Positions 1 to 5,395 of a DNA stretch of 7,672 nucleotides are shown here, in pieces. Under the pieces are notes generated by a model that worked only from the letters and a program-made list of their open reading frames with translations, ran no database searches and was not told the origin of the DNA. A program made the position numbers and the translations under genes. Each line of letters opens with the position of its first letter. Within the stretch, counting starts at the first letter, position 1. Source of the DNA: an uncultured bacterium (GTDB lineage Bacteria; Planctomycetota; Phycisphaerae; Phycisphaerales; SM1A02); the NCBI GenBank assembly GCA_903914045.1, contig CAIWNO010000026.1, forward strand, positions 1 to 7,672, written 5' to 3'.

Positions 1-15
1 TGCGGAGACGCTACT

Positions 16-54
16 GTTACGCAGCGCCTCCTCACTCCGACAACCTAGCGTAAC
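16..54 (+). promoter_or_regulatory. Leader hairpin upstream of the Lys/Ala peptide
   Basis: GTTACGC at 16-22 is a perfect reverse complement of GCGTAAC at 48-54, giving a 7-bp stem around a 25-base loop. The stem ends four bases before the GGGAG ribosome binding site. The loop contains CCTCCT (27-32), which could pair with GGGAG (59-63) if the stem opens. This is compatible with a structured 5' leader. A chance inverted repeat of this length cannot be excluded. Confidence 0.35.
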
Positions 55-58
55 GCAT

Positions 59-63
59 GGGAG
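59..63 (+). promoter_or_regulatory. Ribosome binding site of the Lys/Ala peptide
   Basis: GGGAG lies seven bases before the ATG at 71. It is the main reason for placing the start there, because the same frame stays open back to the window edge and a longer reading frame is formally possible. Confidence 0.6.
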
Positions 64-70
64 CCACACA

Positions 71-133
71 ATGGCTAAGAAGAAGAAGGCTGCTAAGAAG
101 AAGGCTGCTAAGAAGACCGCAAAGAAGCGCTAA
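71..133 (+). CDS. 20-residue Lys/Ala-rich basic microprotein
   Basis: This short gene encodes 20 residues: 11 Lys, 6 Ala, one Thr, one terminal Arg and the initiator Met. The net charge is about +12. The core is a KKKAA-type pentad encoded by a 15-base unit (AAG AAG AAG GCT GCT) present in about two copies. The composition is that of the C-terminal tails of eukaryotic histone H1 and of bacterial H1-like (Hc1-type) proteins, which bind DNA or RNA non-specifically, but there is no folded domain. A good ribosome binding site (GGGAG, 7-base spacing) and a strong terminator 37 bases after the stop favour a real, separately transcribed gene. A nucleic-acid or ribosome-associated role is inference. 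The alternatives are the C-terminal tail of a longer protein that starts left of the window, since the frame is open to position 2, or a spurious frame in a small RNA gene. Confidence 0.6.
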   Translation: MAKKKKAAKKKAAKKTAKKR

Positions 134-170
134 TAGCGTTTTGGTCTAATTAGAACCTTACTGAACAGTT

Positions 171-208
171 CCAAAGGAGTCGACTTCAAGTCGGCTCTTT
201 TGGTTTTT
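171..208 (+). terminator. Rho-independent terminator after the Lys/Ala peptide
   Basis: The arms at 171-186 and 188-203 are complementary over almost their full length with two G-T wobbles. The hairpin tip is about five bases (TTCAA). Five T residues follow at 204-208. This is a classic intrinsic terminator and separates the peptide gene from the ferredoxin. Confidence 0.85.
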
Positions 209-253
209 ATAGATCAGTGCGAATGAAGCCTTGCGCATATGATGAACAGCGTC

Positions 254-282
254 GTGATGGAAAATGAATTCCTAGCTATAAT
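254..282 (+). promoter_or_regulatory. Sigma70-type promoter of the ferredoxin gene
   Basis: A perfect -10 box TATAAT lies at 277-282. The best -35 at a 17-base spacing is GTGATG (254-259), which matches TTGACA at only three positions, so the promoter may be moderate or activator-dependent. Transcription would start near 289, giving a leader of roughly 47 bases. Placement after the terminator and before the ferredoxin fits. Confidence 0.55.
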
Positions 283-297
283 CCCGCACCGTACGCC

Positions 298-318
298 TAG
301 AATATAGAACGTAGAACG
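298..318 (+). repeat. Three tandem heptads in the ferredoxin leader
   Basis: TAGAATA (298-304), TAGAACG (305-311) and TAGAACG (312-318) form three directly abutting 7-base repeats. They lie just downstream of the inferred transcription start and upstream of the ferredoxin start codon. They could be a regulator-binding or RNA-binding site, or simple local slippage. Confidence 0.6.
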
Positions 319-335
319 CATAAGAGAAAATTAAC

Positions 336-599
336 ATGGCCCACGTGATCGCTGAACCTTGTATCGCTACCAAAGACGCTTCCTGCGTTGAAGTGTGTCC
401 CGTGGATTGCATTCATCCTGTCAAAGGCGCGGGCACATTCACCGACGCCACGCAGTTGTACATTGATCCAGAAACGTGCATTGACTGCGGCCTGTGCGTG
501 GACGAATGTCCCGTTCGAGCTATTTTCCCCAGCGAAGATTTGCCTGCGGAATGGCAGAAATACGTGCAAATTAACGCTGATTGGTTCAAGAAGAAATAA
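336..599 (+). CDS. 7Fe-type ferredoxin ([3Fe-4S][4Fe-4S])
   Basis: This 87-residue cytoplasmic electron carrier matches the seven-iron ferredoxin family, as in Thermus ferredoxin and Azotobacter FdI. Cysteines at 9, 17, 21, 25, 48, 51, 54 and 58 follow the family pattern: C-x7-C-x3-C-P, then CxxCxxC-x3-CP. By analogy with Azotobacter FdI, Cys9, 17 and 58 bind the [3Fe-4S] cluster, Cys21, 48, 51 and 54 bind the [4Fe-4S] cluster, and Cys25 is a free cysteine beside it. The wide first spacing (C9 to C17) separates it from ordinary 8Fe ferredoxins. The C-terminal WQKYVQINADWFKKK tail is typical and the length is normal. The start at ATG 336 gives the conserved MAHVI N-terminus. The ribosome binding site is weak (AAGAGA at 322-327). 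It is transcribed alone, with its own promoter, and faces the next gene. The redox partner cannot be told from the context. Confidence 0.95.
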   Translation: MAHVIAEPCIATKDASCVEVCPVDCIHPVKGAGTFTDATQLYIDPETCIDCGLCVDECPVRAIFPSEDLPAEWQKYVQINADWFKKK

Positions 600-603
600 G
601 CTT

Positions 604-623
604 GTTCAACCCTGGCGTTGAAC
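604..623 (+). terminator. Hairpin just after the ferredoxin stop, weak terminator candidate
   Basis: GTTCAAC (604-610) and GTTGAAC (617-623) form a perfect 7-bp stem with a 6-base loop, five bases after the stop codon. No T tract follows, so this is at best a weak or factor-assisted terminator, or an mRNA-stabilising hairpin. Confidence 0.35.
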
Positions 624-683
624 TGACCGGCATTGATCAACATTCAAATTTCGAAACCCGATCCAATTGATCATGGTTCTTCA

Positions 684-705
684 CGCAACGCCTTGGGCGC
701 TTGCG
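684..705. other. Hairpin between convergent genes
   Basis: Bases 684-692 and 696-705 can form a stem of about nine pairs with one bulged C (700) and a TTG loop. It lies midway between the converging ferredoxin and 134-residue genes, which is where a bidirectional terminator would sit. Neither side has a T tract, so the function is uncertain. The rest of 600-734 shows nothing else I can support. Confidence 0.25.
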
Positions 706-734
706 ACCATTCACGCCACGCGTTGAACGCAGGG

Positions 735-1139
735 TCAATCTTTTTGTTCGTGCGCCAACTTGTTCACGCCAGTCGCGGCGTCGGCATGTTCAGTCCAATC
801 CACGGCGCGCGAACCTAATTCAATTTCGCTTTTCAGCGTCTTGCGATATCCCAGCTTGCGAATAATTTCCAGCACATCCGTCCATGTTGGAAATGATTTG
901 TGATTGACGCGCTTAAAAGTGTCAATGGCCAGCAGGAACAAAAACTGCTCCTTGTTCATTTCGCCTTCTTCCGCGGTCTTCACAAAATCCGTAAGACGCC
1001 GACCAGGACCACGGCGGCGCTCCAAATTGGAAGCCTTGGCAACTTCAATATCGCGACGGTCAAGACCAATGCGGCGATCGGTGACGTCTGCGGATTTTGC
1101 TTGCTTGTCAGGATCGGGCGATATTGGATTTTGTTTCAT
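735..1139 (-). CDS. Conserved planctomycete-type hypothetical protein, arginine-rich N-terminus
   Basis: This is a 134-residue soluble protein. Residues 1-20 are polar. Residues 21-52 carry two clusters of the RRxGxxRR kind (DRRIGLDRRD and ERRRGPGRRLTDF). A conserved-looking helical block follows: EEGEMNKEQFLFLLAIDTF (57-75) and FPTWTDVLEIIRKLGYRKT (83-101). The C-terminal third is charged and less patterned. From memory, planctomycete genomes hold many proteins combining RR-rich repeats with a PTWTEVLEVIRxLGYRK ending. The second block has a spacing loosely like a LexA-type winged helix (PPSVREIAxxLGLxS), so a DNA-binding or signalling adaptor role is possible, but this is weak inference. 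It has no signal peptide, membrane segment or catalytic motif. It is transcribed alone, convergent with the ferredoxin and divergent from the next gene. The ATG at 1139 has no clear ribosome binding site. Confidence 0.8.
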   Translation of the reverse strand: MKQNPISPDPDKQAKSADVTDRRIGLDRRDIEVAKASNLERRRGPGRRLTDFVKTAEEGEMNKEQFLFLLAIDTFKRVNHKSFPTWTDVLEIIRKLGYRKTLKSEIELGSRAVDWTEHADAATGVNKLAHEQKD

Positions 1140-1214
1140 AGGAAGTCATTTCGTAAAAGTTGATGTGTGGATTCAGTCTTTCAATTCTAGTTACACTGTA
1201 CCACTCAAGGCTAT

Positions 1215-1244
1215 TTGTCCCGCATTGCAATAGTTCTCTAGAAT
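1215..1244 (+). promoter_or_regulatory. Candidate promoter overlapping a start codon
   Basis: TTGTCC (1215-1220) and TAGAAT (1239-1244) are separated by 18 bases and match the sigma70 consensus at four and five positions. Transcription would begin near 1251, at the second in-frame ATG (1252) of the following gene, implying a leaderless mRNA. No ribosome binding site precedes either ATG, which is consistent. The match is modest. Confidence 0.35.
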
Positions 1245-1731
1245 GTTCCCTATGACTGTCGAATTTGAAGAACCAACTTTCAACCTGACCGCCGCCATTG
1301 TGGGGTGGATTGTGCCAGGCGCGGGGCATTGGAAAGTCGGCCAAACGGCTCGTGGATGGCTTATTTTGCTGGGCGTTGGTGGACTTTTTCTGTTGGGCGT
1401 GCTGGTGGGCGGTGTGGATTGCGTGGATCGCCGCGAAGATGGCATGTGGTTTATTGCCCAAGCGGGCGCCGGTGGTTTGGCATTTGCCACGGATGGATTG
1501 AACACCATGTTTTTAAAGTCTGGACGAGTGGGGGAGTTGTTGCCGCTCGCCGTTCAAAGCGGAACCGTCATGGTGAGCAGCTTCAAAGGCGCGGGTCCAT
1601 CCAATGAAATTGGCACGTTGCTGTGCGGCCTTGCTGGCATGATGAATGTCATAGCCGTGCTTGATGTGTTGTATCGATCAACTCCAACCGTAAGCGCAAA
1701 CTCAAGCGCAAGCAATGGCGCATTTGAATGA
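1243..1731 (+). CDS. Small polytopic membrane protein with PGAGHW motif (DUF6677-like, tentative)
   Basis: This 162-residue inner-membrane protein has an unknown function. After an acidic N-terminus it shows a hydrophobic stretch ending in WIVPGAGHWKVGQTARGW (22-39), a long hydrophobic segment at about 38-57, a loop with VDRREDGMWFIAQAGAG (61-77), and a final hydrophobic segment EIGTLLCGLAGMMNVIAVLD (122-141). The tail is Ser/Ala-rich. The PGxGHxxxGxxxRG signature also occurs in TM2-domain-like and related small membrane families. From memory the whole layout fits a planctomycete family of unknown function (DUF6677), but I could not check this. The start may be ATG 1243 or ATG 1252, which would remove three residues. 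No ribosome binding site is seen for either. The stop overlaps the next gene's start as ATGA, so the two are probably made together. Confidence 0.8.
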   Translation: MFPMTVEFEEPTFNLTAAIVGWIVPGAGHWKVGQTARGWLILLGVGGLFLLGVLVGGVDCVDRREDGMWFIAQAGAGGLAFATDGLNTMFLKSGRVGELLPLAVQSGTVMVSSFKGAGPSNEIGTLLCGLAGMMNVIAVLDVLYRSTPTVSANSSASNGAFE

Positions 1732-1979
1732 TCATTCAACTTGCCTACGTTCCATTTTTGCAACCGCTACCAACCGTGGCGCAGTGGTGGTGGCTGTTGC
1801 TTGTGCCGGCGTGCGCGGCCATTAGCGTGATATGGAAAGCCGTTCGCTTAGACACGCTTGAACATTTTTGGCGCGAAGCAATCACCATGACGGCGCATTC
1901 GGTGTTGGCCATGGCGGCACTTGCCGCGGCGCTTATGGTGCTGCTGCGGGTGGTGATTCCTTTGTTGGCGACTTCGTAA
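1728..1979 (+). CDS. Small two-helix membrane protein, coupled to the preceding gene
   Basis: This 83-residue protein has two predicted transmembrane helices, at about 18-37 (beginning AQWWWLLLVPACAAISV) and 54-80 (TAHSVLAMAALAAALMVLL onward). A short charged loop between them reads WKAVRLDTLEHFWREA. I do not recognise a named family. From memory, planctomycetes carry similar WWxLLLxPL...KxxR...REA proteins next to PGxGH-type membrane genes, so the pair may be a small membrane complex, but this is inference. The ATG at 1728 overlaps the previous stop (ATGA) and has no ribosome binding site of its own, which points to translational coupling. The last 47 bases overlap the end of the convergent minus-strand gene. 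Confidence 0.75.
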   Translation: MIIQLAYVPFLQPLPTVAQWWWLLLVPACAAISVIWKAVRLDTLEHFWREAITMTAHSVLAMAALAAALMVLLRVVIPLLATS

Positions 1980-2553
1980 GCGCGGCCCGAATGGCGGCTT
2001 TGCGTTCGCCACGCTTTCGATACAGACGCAATGCGACATATACAAGCGCAAGCCAAGGAACCGCATCAATGACAACGGCCAGTGGCACAAACACAAAGCG
2101 AAGTGGTTCTTCCCACAGGCGGTTTTTCCCCATTTCTAGGCATGCGCCGCTTACATCAAAGTCCGCGCTTGGCGGAAAAAGTTCATCATTGCGAGTGGTC
2201 ACCCAAACCCGCACCACTTGAATCATGGGCCAACCCGCGCCAAGAGTTGCCACTCGCGCGCTGCGTTCATATTGATCCATGGGCGACATGGCGTTCACGG
2301 CCCACATGGGTGGGCCATCGACGTCCTCCACTGGCGCAAGAAGTGGCGCATACATTTGAGTGGCATTGATCCAACCCACGCCAAGCGCTTCATGATGGGA
2401 AACAGTCCACGGGTTACGGCCATTGGCAAGCCATGTGTCAATGTTGATCAAGTGCAATCCAACAACCATGTCCACGCACCAAGCCGCCACGCACAGAGAA
2501 ATGATGATTGATGAAATCATCGCCAGCACCGCGTCGGCAATCACGCCGCGCAT
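1933..2553 (-). CDS. Bitopic membrane protein of unknown function
   Basis: This 206-residue protein has one hydrophobic segment near each end, at about 8-31 (VLAMISSIIISLCVAAWCVDMVV) and 152-178 (RFVFVPLAVVIDAVPWLALV onward). The roughly 120-residue region between them is rich in Trp, Pro and acidic residues. The C-terminus is basic then Pro/Ala-rich (YRKRGERK at 178-185, PPAAAP at 201-206). The positive-inside rule predicts the middle domain outside the cytoplasm and both ends inside. I recognise no family or catalytic motif. Translation is coupled to the helicase: the helicase TAA and this ATG share one base (TAATG), with AAGGA eight bases before the start. The gene ends inside the convergent 83-residue gene. 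Confidence 0.7.
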   Translation of the reverse strand: MRGVIADAVLAMISSIIISLCVAAWCVDMVVGLHLINIDTWLANGRNPWTVSHHEALGVGWINATQMYAPLLAPVEDVDGPPMWAVNAMSPMDQYERSARVATLGAGWPMIQVVRVWVTTRNDELFPPSADFDVSGACLEMGKNRLWEEPLRFVFVPLAVVIDAVPWLALVYVALRLYRKRGERKAAIRAALTKSPTKESPPAAAP

Positions 2554-3947
2554 TAGCGTGGTCCTTGCTTAAACTTGATTCCCTTTCCAACACTTACTTT
2601 CGCGCCGATTGGTTTGTTGGATTGTTTGCCACGCAAGCGCCCCTTTTGTGCGGCGGCATTTTCACGCGCGGTCTTGGCCACTTTCAAACGGCCGCTTAAA
2701 GCCATGATCATTTTTGTGCTGCGTCGAAGCGGGCGATTCACACCTGTTGCTTCTGGCTTTTGCTGTGGAGCTAGGCCGCGCTTCTTTGGAGCAACGCGCG
2801 CGGCCTCTGGATCAGGCGTCAAATCCGGTGAAATGTCCAGCGCCAGCGCCACGCGGCCCCAACGCGCGCGGTCGCGCACTTCAACAAATACAAACGACTC
2901 CGCAAATTCACTGGCATGTCCAGCGCGGCCAATTCGATGGATCACATCATCATCCATGGGCGGCAAATCGTAATTCACCACGCAACGAATTGCCGGCACA
3001 TGCAGTCCGCGCGCCGCGACATCGGTGGCAACCAATACGCGGTTCAGGCCAGTTCGCAATCCATCAAGCGCGGCCTCGCGCTGCTTTTGCGAGCGATCGC
3101 CATGCAACAAACCGGTGGGAATATTGTTTCGATTCAGCGCCGTGGCAACCCAGCCCGCGCGACGACGCGTGCGCGTGAACACCAACACGCCTTTGCGCGT
3201 GGGCTCTTTCAACAAATGTAAAAGCAGCGGCGTCTTGCCGGCGTCGCGGCAGTCGTAGGCGGTGGGAATAGTGCGCGCCGCGGTGGAACTGCCTCCGTAA
3301 CGGAACGGTTCGCGCACCACTTGATCGGCCAAGTCCTCAACGGCGCGGCGCAATGTTGCGGTGTACAAAAGTGTTTGTCGTTCCGCGGGCATGCGCTCAA
3401 TCAATGAGCGCACTTGCGGAGCGAAGCCCATGTCAAGCATGCGGTCGGCTTCATCAATCACGGCCATTTGCACCCACGCCAACGAGCACGCGTCCAATTC
3501 TAAAAGTTCACGCACGCGACCTGGCGTTCCAACCAACACATCAACGCCCGCGCGAAGCGCCGCAACCTGCGTGGAAATAGCGCTTTTGCCCCACACCACT
3601 GCGGAGCGCAAAACAGTTCCACCCAGAAGTTGCTCGGCCTCTTTGCCAATTTGCTGCGCCAGTTCGCGCGTGGGCGCCAATACAAGCGCGCGCAATCGGG
3701 CGCGAGAATCGGCGAATCGTTTTCCATGTTCATTGGGTTTATCAGCACGCAAGCGCGTGGCGATGGGCAACAAGTACGCCAATGTTTTTCCAGTGCCAGT
3801 TGGAGCCACGGCCACAATGTCGCGGCCCGTGATCGCGGCGGCCAACGTTCCCGCCTGCACCTCGGTTGGCTTGGTGATATTGCTGCGCGTCAAAAATGGA
3901 ATCAGCAGCGGATCAACGCCGAGGGTCTGGAAGTCTTGCACAACCAC
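2553..3947 (-). CDS. DEAD-box ATP-dependent RNA helicase
   Basis: This 464-residue cytoplasmic RNA-unwinding ATPase has all core motifs in order: Q-motif region (F6, KPTEVQ 26-31), motif I APTGTGKT (48-55), Ia PTRELAQQ (92-99), Ib TPGR (141-144), II DEAD (165-168), III TAT (196-198) in place of the usual SAT, IV VLVFTRT (254-260), V TDVAARGLH (308-316) and VI HRIGRAGH (337-344). The last position of motif VI is His where most family members have Arg, an arginine-finger position. Motif V has His for Asp, as E. coli RhlB does. From about 385 a highly basic, low-complexity tail replaces any folded extra domain, as in RhlE-type helicases, and probably aids RNA binding. The start is GTG at 3947. 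An in-frame TAG two codons upstream excludes a longer form, and no clear ribosome binding site is seen. It is probably used in ribosome assembly, mRNA turnover or cold response, though the specific subfamily is not resolved. Confidence 0.95.
   Translation of the reverse strand: MVVQDFQTLGVDPLLIPFLTRSNITKPTEVQAGTLAAAITGRDIVAVAPTGTGKTLAYLLPIATRLRADKPNEHGKRFADSRARLRALVLAPTRELAQQIGKEAEQLLGGTVLRSAVVWGKSAISTQVAALRAGVDVLVGTPGRVRELLELDACSLAWVQMAVIDEADRMLDMGFAPQVRSLIERMPAERQTLLYTATLRRAVEDLADQVVREPFRYGGSSTAARTIPTAYDCRDAGKTPLLLHLLKEPTRKGVLVFTRTRRRAGWVATALNRNNIPTGLLHGDRSQKQREAALDGLRTGLNRVLVATDVAARGLHVPAIRCVVNYDLPPMDDDVIHRIGRAGHASEFAESFVFVEVRDRARWGRVALALDISPDLTPDPEAARVAPKKRGLAPQQKPEATGVNRPLRRSTKMIMALSGRLKVAKTARENAAAQKGRLRGKQSNKPIGAKVSVGKGIKFKQGPR
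2562..2566 (-). promoter_or_regulatory. Ribosome binding site of the bitopic membrane protein
   Basis: AAGGA on the minus strand sits inside the last codons of the helicase, eight bases before the ATG at 2553. With the TAATG overlap it supports this start and coupled translation. Confidence 0.6.
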
Positions 3948-3976
3948 AGGCTAGCGACTGCGGGCACGCGCGGTTC

Positions 3977-4058
3977 ACAAGTTTGAATTGGCGCCGGCGC
4001 TAGCCGACTTGGGACATGCGCTATTTACACAGGTTTAAGAACTGGCGCCGGCGCTGGC
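3977..4058 (-). repeat. In-register imperfect duplication at the amidohydrolase 3' end
   Basis: Copy A (3977-4005) and copy B (4029-4058) share an ACA-GTTT stretch and an identical 13-base core TGGCGCCGGCGCT, offset by exactly 54 bases (18 codons). Copy B encodes the last residues of the signal-peptide amidohydrolase (PAPAPVLKPV and stop). Copy A lies past the stop in the same frame and would read LAPAPIQT. The 77-base gap to the helicase holds no T-tract terminator, so readthrough into the helicase is possible. Confidence 0.45.
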
Positions 4059-5395
4059 GTTGCGGCAGGCAACAACCCCATGCGTTGATATTTCTCACGG
4101 TACTTCACATCAAGGCGCTTTTGACGATCTCCAAAATCAAGGCGCCGACCTTCCGAGAAAATCACAACCGGTTCGGTGGTCATTTCAAGCGGCTCGCCAG
4201 AAGCAATCTGCAACGTGGCCAATTTTCCTGGCGCGATTGAACCTAATCGATCGCCAACACCCGCGATCTGCGCCGCGCTACTGGTGACGCTTTGTAGCGC
4301 CATATCGCGCGGCAATCCATACGCGGCCGCGGTGGCCGCATGATCGGGTAAATGGCGCTCATTGCTGGGATCGTTGCCGGTGGCGATGCAAAATACAATT
4401 CCAGCATCCGACAATTTTTTTGCCAGAGCGTAAATCGCGTCCACCGAATCTGCGCGCCTACCAGGCAATCGATGCGTGCCCGCGATGACAACGGGAACTT
4501 TCATTTCTTTTAGCAGAGCCACGCAACTTGCGGCGCCGGCGCCACCCCAAATAATTGGTTTTAGATTTTTGCTTTTAGCCCACAGCAACGCGCTTTCAAT
4601 TTGGCCCGGCGAGTTGGCCACAAAATAAACCGGCTCCTGGCCTTTGAGCACGCCGATCATATTTTCAAATCGCAAATCGCCTTCCGTCTTGGGGTCTTTC
4701 TCTCGCGCCAACATCCACGTCTTGGCGCGCTCAAAGAAGGTGTCAATCTCCTTCAAGTTTTTCGCCGAGTCCTTCTTCTGGTCCTCCACACTTTTATCCA
4801 TCCATGGCGCGACAATTGGCTCCGTCATGGGCCAGTTCACAACCAAGCCGGCGCGTGGCATGAGCGTTTGGTCCTCGCTGGTCCACCCATCAACGCGCAT
4901 CACGCTGGCGTGGCCAGCAACAACGCCGCTTTGCGGAAATATAACCGTGTTCAGCACGCCGCCAGAACGCGCGACCGGAATTAAATCACTGTCGGGGTTC
5001 ACCGCAACACAAGCGCGGATTTCAGCGTGAAACGAGCCAAATTCATTGCGATCGTCGGTGGCCGATACTTGCTGCACTTCGACAAGTCCAAGCTGGCTTC
5101 CCACATTGATAAATCCAGGCAACACCGTGAAGCCCGCGCAATCAAACTTGTCGCAACCAGACGCAAGAGTTGGCGCGTCGCCAGCGCCCACCGCGGTGAT
5201 CACGCCCTTATCAAAAATCACATAGCCGCGCTCGATGGTGGCTTGACCAGGCACCGCGGTGTAAATGCGCGCATTCACCAAGGCCACGATTTTTTGTTGC
5301 GCCTGCGCTGGAATCTCATCACTCTGCGCCGCCGCGATTGAGCACAAACCAAGCGCGCCCACAAGTCCAAGAATTATTTTTGTTGAGCCAATCAT
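4025..5395 (-). CDS. Secreted amidohydrolase-like protein lacking the metal-binding HxH
   Basis: This 456-residue protein has the amidohydrolase (imidazolonepropionase-like) fold. Residues 1-23 form a Sec signal peptide (basic K6, hydrophobic 7-20, likely cut after AAA at 21-23), so it should act outside the cytoplasm. An N-terminal beta domain (VNARIYTAV 40-48, VIFDKGVITAVG 59-70) leads to PGFINVGSQLGL (93-104). Active family members read PGLIDxHxH here, so both histidines (now Gly99, Gln101) and the Asp (now Asn97) are lost. Typical later family segments remain: NPDSDLIPVARSGG (133-146), VVAGHASVMRVDGW (158-171), ATGNDPSNERH (338-348) and IAPGKLATL (387-395). The tail is Pro/Ala-rich. The ATG at 5395 is chosen because it overlaps the upstream stop (ATGA) and has a perfect AGGAGG. 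An ATG ten codons earlier would spoil the signal peptide. It is probably a non-hydrolytic partner of the upstream intact enzyme, or has altered metal chemistry. Confidence 0.85.
   Translation of the reverse strand: MIGSTKIILGLVGALGLCSIAAAQSDEIPAQAQQKIVALVNARIYTAVPGQATIERGYVIFDKGVITAVGAGDAPTLASGCDKFDCAGFTVLPGFINVGSQLGLVEVQQVSATDDRNEFGSFHAEIRACVAVNPDSDLIPVARSGGVLNTVIFPQSGVVAGHASVMRVDGWTSEDQTLMPRAGLVVNWPMTEPIVAPWMDKSVEDQKKDSAKNLKEIDTFFERAKTWMLAREKDPKTEGDLRFENMIGVLKGQEPVYFVANSPGQIESALLWAKSKNLKPIIWGGAGAASCVALLKEMKVPVVIAGTHRLPGRRADSVDAIYALAKKLSDAGIVFCIATGNDPSNERHLPDHAATAAAYGLPRDMALQSVTSSAAQIAGVGDRLGSIAPGKLATLQIASGEPLEMTTEPVVIFSEGRRLDFGDRQKRLDVKYREKYQRMGLLPAATPAPAPVLKPV

Noticed and set aside
57..149. 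Out-of-frame 30-residue Arg/Leu-rich reading frame from ATG 57 overlapping the Lys/Ala peptide.
   Set aside because: It has no ribosome binding site at a suitable distance, and its regular composition is explained by the repeat of the Lys/Ala gene read in another frame.
297..569. Minus-strand reading frame opposite the ferredoxin.
   Set aside because: The plus frame is an unmistakable 7Fe ferredoxin with all eight cysteines. The opposite frame has no recognisable features or ribosome binding site.
2997..3027. His316 in helicase motif V (RGLH instead of RGLD) as a novel loss.
   Set aside because: The same residue occurs in E. coli RhlB, so it is a known variant and not a novelty.
3361..3986. 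Long plus-strand frames opposite the helicase.
   Set aside because: All helicase motifs are on the minus strand. The plus frames are Ser/Arg/Thr-rich antisense products typical of GC-rich third positions.
3991..4054. GCGCCGGCGC palindromes as an attachment site or mobile repeat.
   Set aside because: The same core also occurs in coding sequence at 4532-4543, and no integrase or target duplication is present. It is better explained by GC-rich Ala/Pro/Gly codons.
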